64,000 nucleotides of DNA from Pseudomaricurvus hydrocarbonicus (GTDB lineage: Bacteria > Pseudomonadota > Gammaproteobacteria > Pseudomonadales > Cellvibrionaceae): positions 186,001 through 250,000 of the forward strand of contig NZ_JAAONZ010000006.1 of the NCBI RefSeq assembly GCF_011602365.1. The letters run 5' to 3'. This document shows positions 58,019 through 64,000 of this stretch, piece after piece. The position numbers and the translations under genes were made by a program. Below the pieces are notes generated by a model. The model had not been told where the DNA came from, ran no database searches, and saw nothing but the letters and a program-made list of their open reading frames with translations. Every line of letters starts with the position of its first letter. The first letter of the stretch is position 1.

Positions 58019-60142
58019 ATGAACATAACAAGAGCGGCCGCAGCAAAGTGGTTGAGTGTGTTGGCGGTGGTGTTATCTTCCTCGCTGACCTGGGCGGCGG
58101 GTGTTGATCAAAAGAAGGCCGACGACGCCGCCATGGATTTCTTCATGGGGGAGCCGGCGAGTATGGTGTACCCAGCGCCAGCGCCGTTGCTGACGAACGC
58201 CCAGGGCCGCGAGTACCAGTCCCTTAATGGCGCCTGGGACATTCTCATGGACGAGGCGGGGATGAGCTGGCGGGTGATCACCGCAGGCGATTACCTGACC
58301 GACAATACTCAATACCCGGACACTGGCTGGAATTTGCTGGAACACGGCTTTGATCAGCGTAACCAACTGCAGGTGCCCGGCGACTGGAACAGCCAGCGTC
58401 CGGAACTGGACCGCTACCGCAGCCGCATCCTCTATTACAAGGCGGTGAATCTTAAGCCGCAGCAGGGCAAACGTTATTTGATGCATTTTGGCGGTGCCAA
58501 TTACACCACCGATTTATTTGTGAATGACAAACTGGTCGGACGTCATATTGGCGGTTACACGGCGTTCAACTTTGATGTCACCGATTTTCTCAAGCCGGGC
58601 AAAAACCGGTTTATCGTGCGGGTTGATGCACACCTGGACGAAACGACGATTCCGACCATGCGCACTTCCGATTTTTGGAAGTACGGGGGCCTGACGCGTG
58701 ATGTGGGTTTGATCACCATTCCGGAGTCTCATGTTTCCCAGTACCACATCTATCTGGAGGACGCGCAGCAGGGCCTGGTCAAGGGCTGGGTCAAACTCGA
58801 AGGGGGCCAGGTCGCTGGCCGCGAGGTCGAAGTGGCAATCAAGGGTGCTGGCATTAAAACGGCCGTGACCACTAATGAAGAGGGCTTAGGCGAGTTTGCG
58901 GTGAAGGCAAGCAATCTGAAACTCTGGTCACCCGAGAACCCTTACCTCTACAAGGTGGCGCTGTCGTTTGGCAAAGAGCGTATCAAAGACCGCATTGGCC
59001 TGCGCACCGTGGCGACACGGGGCACTGACATTTTGCTGAATGGCAAACCGGTTAAACTGCGCGGCATCAGCATGCATGAAGAGACCGTTCTTCACGCCGG
59101 GCTCTCCAACAGCCGCAAGGATGTGGCGGCCATGTTCAAACTGGTGAAAGAACTGAACGCCAACTTCGTGCGCCTGGCGCACTACCCGCACAACGAGCAC
59201 ACCGTCAAACTGGCTGATGAGATGGGCATCATGTTGTGGAGCGAGGTACCAATCGTGTCCATGATCGACTGGGAAAACCCGCAGACGCTGGCGGCGGCCA
59301 AATCCCAGGTGCAGGACAACGTTGCGCGCGATATGAACCGGGCGTCGATTATCTTCTGGTCGGTGTCTAACGAAAGTTTCCCGCAAACCCAGGCACGCCT
59401 GGATTTTCTCACCGAACTGGTGACTACTGCTCGGGCCATGGACCACAGTGGTCGGCCCATTGCCTCTGCGCTGGTGGGCAGTCATGAGGAGTTCGCCGGT
59501 ATTGGTCGTCGCTTGTTTGAATACCTGTTGAACTCTCCGGACACACCACAAGAGGCGCGCGAAGGGCTGATGGCCATGGCGGCCAAGATGCAGAGTGCCG
59601 GTAACGGCGCCACTCCCCAGAAGGCTGAGGATAAGTCAGCAGTGTCCGAAGCGCCGGTGTTTGATGTGGTCATTAACGACAAGCTGGGTGAGGTGGTGGA
59701 CATCATCGGTTACAACGAATACTTCGGCTGGTATTACTCCAAGTTTTTTGCACAATCGTTTCATGTCGACGAAGGCCTGATGCGCAACGCCATGCTGGAG
59801 GTGATGAGCGAAATTCGGTTCAGCAATGCTTTTGGCAAACCGATGATCATTTCCGAGTTTGGTGCCGGTGCCAAGCAGGGGCTGCACTCCGACAAGGCGC
59901 TGATTTGGTCGGAAGAATACCAGGCCAAGGTGTACCGTGCGCAATTGGACATGCTGGAAAAGAGCCCGCAGGTGCAAGGCTACTCGCCCTGGGTGCTGAA
60001 AGACTTTCGCTCCCACCTGCGCGAACTGAATGGCATTCAGGACACCTACAACCGCAAGGGATTGGTGTCTGAAACCGGCGAGAAAAAAATTGCGTTTGAT
60101 GTGCTGTCTGAGTTCTACCGTCAGAAGAAAGCCGCTCAGTAA
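58019..60142 (+). CDS. Secreted glycoside hydrolase family 2 protein (beta-glucuronidase/galactosidase-like)
   Basis: A 707-residue GH2 enzyme with a signal peptide (AAAAKWLSVLAVVLSSSLTW, cut near AAG). Order: jelly-roll sugar-binding domain (YRSRILYYKAV, HFGGANYTTDLFVND), Ig-like domain ending KLWSPENPYLYKV, then a TIM barrel (LNGKPVKLRGISMHEE; NFVRLAHYPHNE). Acid/base Glu452 in WSVSNES and nucleophile Glu613 in IISEFGAGA. About 160 residues separate the two glutamates, longer than in GusA, with a low-complexity insert near 530. Likely periplasmic, releasing a beta-linked sugar such as glucuronate or galactose, maybe from a conjugated substrate of the island. Confidence 0.9.
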   Translation: MNITRAAAAKWLSVLAVVLSSSLTWAAGVDQKKADDAAMDFFMGEPASMVYPAPAPLLTNAQGREYQSLNGAWDILMDEAGMSWRVITAGDYLTDNTQYPDTGWNLLEHGFDQRNQLQVPGDWNSQRPELDRYRSRILYYKAVNLKPQQGKRYLMHFGGANYTTDLFVNDKLVGRHIGGYTAFNFDVTDFLKPGKNRFIVRVDAHLDETTIPTMRTSDFWKYGGLTRDVGLITIPESHVSQYHIYLEDAQQGLVKGWVKLEGGQVAGREVEVAIKGAGIKTAVTTNEEGLGEFAVKASNLKLWSPENPYLYKVALSFGKERIKDRIGLRTVATRGTDILLNGKPVKLRGISMHEETVLHAGLSNSRKDVAAMFKLVKELNANFVRLAHYPHNEHTVKLADEMGIMLWSEVPIVSMIDWENPQTLAAAKSQVQDNVARDMNRASIIFWSVSNESFPQTQARLDFLTELVTTARAMDHSGRPIASALVGSHEEFAGIGRRLFEYLLNSPDTPQEAREGLMAMAAKMQSAGNGATPQKAEDKSAVSEAPVFDVVINDKLGEVVDIIGYNEYFGWYYSKFFAQSFHVDEGLMRNAMLEVMSEIRFSNAFGKPMIISEFGAGAKQGLHSDKALIWSEEYQAKVYRAQLDMLEKSPQVQGYSPWVLKDFRSHLRELNGIQDTYNRKGLVSETGEKKIAFDVLSEFYRQKKAAQ

Positions 60143-60454
60143 GTGATGCTACTGGCTTAGACCATGTATTGCAGCCAGGTAAGAGCCCTGAGGCCAATGT
60201 ATGCTGCCCGTGAAGGGCAATACACAGCGGCATCGATATTGGCCATGCCACCTGACCTCTGCCACGCCGCCTGACTCCTGGAGAGGGCAAGCGCTGCTGC
60301 GGCTTGGCGGACACTGCTCAACCGGTGTTGTTAAGCGGGCGTTGTTAAACGGGTGGTGCCGAACGGGCCAGACAACGCCAGGCCTTAAACGCTAGCGGTT
60401 AAAACGTGAGACGTTCAGCGTAGGTGGTTAAAGCGTGAGTCGTTAAGTGTAAGC

Positions 60455-60544
60455 AGCTAAATCCAGAGCAGCTAAATCCAGAGTAGTTGGAACCAGAGAA
60501 GTTGGAACCAGAGTAGTTGAAACCAGAGTAGTAGAAACCAGAGC
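60455..60544. repeat. Six degenerate 15-bp tandem repeats
   Basis: Units run from AGCTAAATCCAGAGC through AGTTGGAACCAGAGT to AGTAGAAACCAGAGC without gaps; neighbouring copies differ by one to three bases, showing stepwise duplication. CCAGAG is invariant. Confidence 0.85.
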
Positions 60545-60571
60545 AGGGAAAGCGTAAGTAGACAAAAATGC

Positions 60572-60594
60572 GAGTGGTTAGGGTCTAACCACTC
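60572..60594 (-). terminator. Intrinsic terminator of the ADH-MBL operon
   Basis: GAGTGGTTAG/CTAACCACTC, 10-bp perfect stem with a 3-base loop; on the minus strand it is followed by GCATTTTTG. It lies 28 bases beyond the MBL stop. Confidence 0.8.
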
Positions 60595-60621
60595 TACAGG
60601 TTTGCAGACTAGTAAAATCGA

Positions 60622-61863
60622 TCAGCCCAGCTGAGTTTCTGTGGCCGTCAATTCCGTCTTCAGCCACATGGTTTCGCTCAGGTTAGAGCCACCGGATTGT
60701 TGCAGCAATGTGCCCAGCACCGCTTGTTTGACAGTCAGTGCCGCCTTGCAATGGGGCTCTGCGTCGAGCGCGACTTCCAGCAGGTGCAGGGCTTGCAGCG
60801 GCTGATCGGCCTCCAGCTTTTGTTGCGCGCGTTTGGCCAGGGATTGCGTGCCGCCGGCCAGCTCGGCCAGATCGGCCGCCACACTGGCGCGGGGAACCGC
60901 ATACAGAGACGTGGTGTAGTCCATGTGGAACCAGCCGGAATACTCTTCCCAGATGGTGCGTACCGCCCAGCTGACCTTGCCGTGGAATTCACCGATCTGT
61001 AAATCCTCAGGCAATTGAATGTCGCGCATCAGCGTGTGCACGTCCTTGCCGGCGTTCATGCCGTCCAGCGTGGCATTGAGTATGTAGGACACGGCGCCGT
61101 GCATTTTATCCAGATTTGCACGGATGGTGTCGGCGCCTTCGATGGGGTCGCCGTGGCCGGTGATCAACAGCTCGGCATTCAGGTCGCGTACCTTTTCCAG
61201 ACACTCCAGCCACAGGGCAGCCGAGCGCGGCTTGTCCCCGCGCATGGTGCACAGGTTGGGCATGGACAGAAACACCGGGCCAAACAGATTGCCCGTGAAC
61301 ACCACCTTTTCCCGTGGCATCCATACCACCATGGCATCGGGAGCTTCACCACCAGGCGTGGAGATCACGTCGAAACGGCGTCCGCCGAGCTCGAAGTCGT
61401 ACTGTCCAATCACTTCGATATCCGGTGTCACTTCGGGTACCACAATCTTATCCCGGCCCTTGATGGTGCCGGTCCAGAGTTTGCCCGAGCGACCCTTGAG
61501 GTAGGGGCCCAGACGGTCGAAGAATGTCCAGGTGTCGACAAAGCGATGTTCGGTAATGATCTGGGTGATCGCCTCGCGCAAAACCGGCACACCGCCAAAA
61601 TGATCGGCGTGCGCCTGGGTCAGGATGATGTATTTTAATGGACCTGTGCGGACGGGGCCGATTACCGATTGGTTGCGCTCGGCGCTGTTGATGAAGCCGG
61701 CGTTGATCATCACATCGCCATCATCGGTAGTGACCAGATAAGCGTTAGAGATGTCCCGGGCCATAAAGATAAAGTCATTGATCTTCACCGCTTCGGTTTG
61801 CTGGTCGCCCGCCTGAACGAGAGCGGCAAGTTGAGGCTTGTTGTCAGAGGTTTCAGTACTCAT
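60622..61863 (-). CDS. MBL-fold metallohydrolase with altered first histidine
   Basis: A 413-residue protein from ATG 61863 (SD GAGGA; an upstream GTG overlaps the SD). Metallo-beta-lactamase fold: NAYLVTTDDGDVMINAGF, then ILTQAHADHFGGVPVL. The family motif HxHxDH reads Q83-A-H85-A-D87-H88, so the first zinc ligand is Gln. Later elements are TPGGEAPDAMVVW, TGHGDPIEG and a C-terminal helical repeat region (LAKRAQQKLEADQPLQALHL) like the dimerisation domain of alkylsulphatases. It starts 2 bases after the ADH stop. Possible hydrolase of esters, lactones or sulphates; the Gln may leave one metal site. Confidence 0.85.
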   Translation of the reverse strand: MSTETSDNKPQLAALVQAGDQQTEAVKINDFIFMARDISNAYLVTTDDGDVMINAGFINSAERNQSVIGPVRTGPLKYIILTQAHADHFGGVPVLREAITQIITEHRFVDTWTFFDRLGPYLKGRSGKLWTGTIKGRDKIVVPEVTPDIEVIGQYDFELGGRRFDVISTPGGEAPDAMVVWMPREKVVFTGNLFGPVFLSMPNLCTMRGDKPRSAALWLECLEKVRDLNAELLITGHGDPIEGADTIRANLDKMHGAVSYILNATLDGMNAGKDVHTLMRDIQLPEDLQIGEFHGKVSWAVRTIWEEYSGWFHMDYTTSLYAVPRASVAADLAELAGGTQSLAKRAQQKLEADQPLQALHLLEVALDAEPHCKAALTVKQAVLGTLLQQSGGSNLSETMWLKTELTATETQLG

Positions 61864-61865
61864 GC

Positions 61866-62873
61866 TCACTCCTCGTTGATGTTTACCATGACTTTACAGG
61901 ATTCGGGAGTGGCGGCAATCTTCAACCCTTCCAGTACCTGATCGAGCGGCAGATGATGGCTGATCATGCTGGCGATCTTGTCTTTCAGGCGAGGCATGGC
62001 GGCGATCACGTCCGGCATTTCGGTGGGGTAGCCCATGGCGGTGGTGATGGTCATTTCACTGGTCAGCATGCGCCCGGCGGGCAGCTCGATGGGTTTCATG
62101 TGAGCGGCAGTGATCACAAACCGGGAGTGGAATTTGGCCATGGCCACCACTTCGGAAAGTATGTTGGGGGCGCCGGCGGCATCGATAAACGCATCGGTAC
62201 CCACACCCACGCGACCGTATGAAGGCACTTCACCGTGCAGTCTGGCCAGTTCGGTGCGCAGGTCGATTTGGGTGGGGTCGAGTGCGGCCTGTGCGCCCAA
62301 CGCCATGGCGCGCTCGCGACGCTCGGCTGCGAGATCCAGGGCAACCACATCCACACCGCGGTCCACCAGCCACAACACCATGCCCAGACCAATCGGGCCA
62401 CAGCCAAAGACAACGGCTTTATCCCCGGCTTTCACCTCGGCGCGATTCACTCCGTGCATGGCCACCGCCAAGGGCTCGCACATGGCGGCCACATCGTAGG
62501 GGATGTCTGCCGGAATGGGCAAAATCGAGGCGCCCAGTCGCGCCTCGCGTACCAGCAGTTCCTCGGTAAACGCGCCCTCGGGGCCGCCGCTGCCGATGTT
62601 GCTCGGCGTCTGCATCGGGTTGACGATGACGCGCTGGCCAACGCTGATGCCCTCAACCTCGGGGCCAACCTGCATGATCTCGCCGGCACCTTCGTGACCC
62701 AGGGCGGTAATGGTGCCCGGGGTCGGGATGCCGCCGTGTTTGATGTAGGACAGGTCACTGCCGCAAATGCCGCAGGCTTTCATTTTGACGACCACATCCT
62801 TGGGGCCCGCGTCTGGACGCTGGTAGGCGTCCAGACGTACGTCATTGACGTTGTGAATTTTCAGTAAGCGCAT
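61866..62873 (-). CDS. Medium-chain alcohol dehydrogenase lacking the structural zinc lobe
   Basis: A 335-residue MDR protein from ATG 62873 (GGAG 11 bases before). Catalytic zinc ligands Cys37 in GICGSD and His60-Glu61 in GHEGAG; Rossmann motif FGCGPIG with GVDVVALDL (Asp, NAD preference). The stretch where most zinc ADHs carry four cysteines for the structural zinc (after VNP) reads MQTPSNIGSGGPEGAFTEEL with none, so that zinc is absent. Promoter-proximal gene of the ADH-MBL pair. It would oxidise a secondary alcohol or threonine/sorbitol-like substrate. Confidence 0.9.
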   Translation of the reverse strand: MRLLKIHNVNDVRLDAYQRPDAGPKDVVVKMKACGICGSDLSYIKHGGIPTPGTITALGHEGAGEIMQVGPEVEGISVGQRVIVNPMQTPSNIGSGGPEGAFTEELLVREARLGASILPIPADIPYDVAAMCEPLAVAMHGVNRAEVKAGDKAVVFGCGPIGLGMVLWLVDRGVDVVALDLAAERRERAMALGAQAALDPTQIDLRTELARLHGEVPSYGRVGVGTDAFIDAAGAPNILSEVVAMAKFHSRFVITAAHMKPIELPAGRMLTSEMTITTAMGYPTEMPDVIAAMPRLKDKIASMISHHLPLDQVLEGLKIAATPESCKVMVNINEE

Positions 62874-62990
62874 AAATTGGTTCACTCCAACGGTGCAAGG
62901 CTCTCTCCGGTTTATCCGATTCTCACCGGCGATGACAGCTCTCTGGGGTTTTAACGGGTATCTTTCCGGTTTACATGGATAGACTCAAAT

Positions 62991-63812
62991 TTAAAACGCG
63001 TATGGAGGGTAGACCAGACTGCCGCCATCAATCACGATGGTGTCGCCGGTGTGGAAAGAGGAGGCGTCACTGCACAGGTAAGCACCAATACCTTCAAAAT
63101 CTTCGATTTTACCCACACGGTGTATCGGGGTTTTGGCAGAAAAGTGCGCGTCAACCTGCTTCATGCGCTCTTCCATTTCCGGGCTCATACCGCCGTCGGA
63201 ACCAATATTGGTTTTGATGTAACCCGGAGCAATGGTGTTGCAGCGGATTTCGTATTGCCCCAGTTCTGCCGCCATGCCGCGGACCACTGCGCCCATACCG
63301 CCTTTGGAGGCCGCGTAATTATTGATGCCGGCAATCCCGTGGAACATCGAGAGACTGCCGCAATAAACCAGTGAACCGCCGGGCTCACCGGCTTCAGCCC
63401 GTTTGACCATCTGTTTGGCACCTTCGCGGAGGGTGAAGAAGGCACCGTGCAAGTTAACGTTGAGCAGATCGTGCCACTCTTCGGAGTCCAGTGTCAGCAC
63501 CGAGCGTGAACGTGAGGCGCGACCGGAGTTGGCGAAGACGCAATCGATGCGGCCGAAGTCACTCAGCAGTTGTTCGTAGCCGTCGATAATCGCCTGCTCG
63601 GAAGAGGCGTCGACCTGATAGGTCTCAACTCGTGCAGCTCCGGCAGCCTCCAATTCGGCCTTGGCGGCGGCATTCTTCTCGGCATTACGAGCCCAGATCG
63701 CAATACTGCCACCTTGTTTGGCGATCCCCTTGGCGAACCCCAGGCCAATGCCACCGTTGCCGCCGGTGACCAAAGTGACTTTACCCGTCAGATCAAATAA
63801 GCCTTTAGACAT
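62991..63812 (-). CDS. SDR family oxidoreductase
   Basis: A 273-residue SDR: MSKGLFDLTGKVTLVTGGNGGIGLGFAKGI, then AIWARN, NSGRAS in place of NNAG, active-site Ser in YCGSLSMFHG, YAASK and TIVIDGGSLVYPPYAF. The Asn/Arg after strand two (WARNAEKN) suggests NADP(H). SD AGGAGAAGAG is strong. It lies 117 bases upstream of the ADH gene on the same strand, so all three may share a transcript. Substrate unknown. Confidence 0.9.
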   Translation of the reverse strand: MSKGLFDLTGKVTLVTGGNGGIGLGFAKGIAKQGGSIAIWARNAEKNAAAKAELEAAGAARVETYQVDASSEQAIIDGYEQLLSDFGRIDCVFANSGRASRSRSVLTLDSEEWHDLLNVNLHGAFFTLREGAKQMVKRAEAGEPGGSLVYCGSLSMFHGIAGINNYAASKGGMGAVVRGMAAELGQYEIRCNTIAPGYIKTNIGSDGGMSPEMEERMKQVDAHFSAKTPIHRVGKIEDFEGIGAYLCSDASSFHTGDTIVIDGGSLVYPPYAF

Positions 63813-64000
63813 AACTCTTCTCCTGTGCCGTGATCGGCTGAAACGTTGTTTTTTATGATTACTGTCAATTCTGTATAGGGTCAGATGGTGTCTTTGAGAA
63901 GCCAGACACTGTTTCTATCGTGTTAGACAGTGTCGGTGAGTCGGTGGCGCTACTCAACCGCGAACAATATCGACAACCGGCCGCCATACTGTTGAAAGGA
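63813..64000. other. Right-end intergenic sequence
   Basis: Upstream region of the last SDR. AGACAGTGTC (63927-63936) is close to the AGACACTGTT seen at 63903-63912, a possible repeated half-site; no coding frame is seen before the window ends. Confidence 0.3.

Larger units (their letters stand above)
60143..60621. other. Repeat-rich intergenic region
   Basis: About 480 bases with no gene, between convergent genes. The first part has scattered GTTGTTAA-CGGG near-copies (60328-60352) and GTGGTTAAA-GCGTGAG-like blocks (60395-60445); then come six 15-bp repeats and a terminator. The whole stretch seems to have expanded by short duplications. Confidence 0.65.

Noticed and set aside
60455-60544. 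CRISPR array
   Set aside because: Repeats are contiguous 15-mers without spacers, and no cas genes are present. The same holds for 37519-37563 and 27464-27540.
1-64000. tRNA, rRNA, transposase, integrase or att sites marking a genomic island
   Set aside because: None could be recognised, so the island-like content is not evidence of a defined mobile element.

Overview
The window reads as a chromosomal stretch of a Gram-negative, probably marine gammaproteobacterium (Cellvibrionales/Spongiibacteraceae-like is my guess; no rRNA or marker gene is present to prove it). The grounds are a TonB-dependent receptor under a Fur box, a SugE/Gdx exporter close to the E. coli type, Shine-Dalgarno-led genes, moderately high GC, and TetR, LysR, IclR and GbsR/MarR regulators. 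I see no rRNA, tRNA, CRISPR array, insertion sequence or phage gene.

Layout. 1-3.5 kb: end of a MaoC-type hydratase, a class III CoA-transferase, an MFE-2-like SDR and a hotdog thioesterase (acyl-CoA metabolism). 3.7-7.1 kb: Fur-controlled siderophore receptor plus a PepSY membrane protein. 7.5-9.1 kb: a CarS-like CDP-lipid synthase with a CDP-alcohol phosphatidyltransferase, then a guanidine-II riboswitch controlling a gdx guanidinium exporter. 9.2-16.9 kb: TetR, membrane di-iron hydroxylase, Rieske oxygenase, amidohydrolase, TfdA-type dioxygenase and a Baeyer-Villiger monooxygenase (BVMO). 17-20.7 kb: a minus-strand operon of dioxygenase, SDR, two CMD/AhpD-like proteins and an NTF2-like protein. 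20.9-24 kb: a GbsR/MarR regulator divergent from three SDRs. 24-28.5 kb: esterase, HExxH protein, old-yellow-enzyme flavoprotein and LysR. 28.7-35.3 kb: an NTF2-like protein, then an operon of the UGSC family (Cys form), an overlapping partner of unknown function, a ThDP enzyme and an SDR, divergent from two IclR genes with a clear palindromic operator between them. 35.6-46.7 kb: a plus-strand catabolic run of TfdA dioxygenase, SDR, BVMO, Rieske oxygenase, ThDP enzyme, aldehyde dehydrogenase and acyl-CoA ligase. 46.9-50.4 kb: esterase, then npdG-like, cofE and cofD genes of coenzyme F420. 50.4-57.5 kb: malonyl-CoA decarboxylase, an acyl-CoA synthetase/small protein/CoA-transferase operon, SDR, esterase. 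58-63.8 kb: secreted GH2 glycosidase, Zn-less-lobe alcohol dehydrogenase with an MBL-fold hydrolase, and a final SDR.

How they may work together (inference): dioxygenases and Rieske enzymes hydroxylate, SDR/ADH oxidise alcohols to ketones, BVMOs turn ketones to esters or lactones, three HSL-type esterases hydrolyse them, ALDH makes acids, and ligases or CoA-transferases feed beta-oxidation (SDR, MaoC hydratase). This looks like a large island for degrading an alicyclic, terpenoid or steroid-like substrate, which I cannot identify from sequence. Its most notable features are the parallel BVMO/Rieske/TfdA/ThDP sets, the UGSC-centred operon, and F420 genes next to redox catabolism in a proteobacterium.
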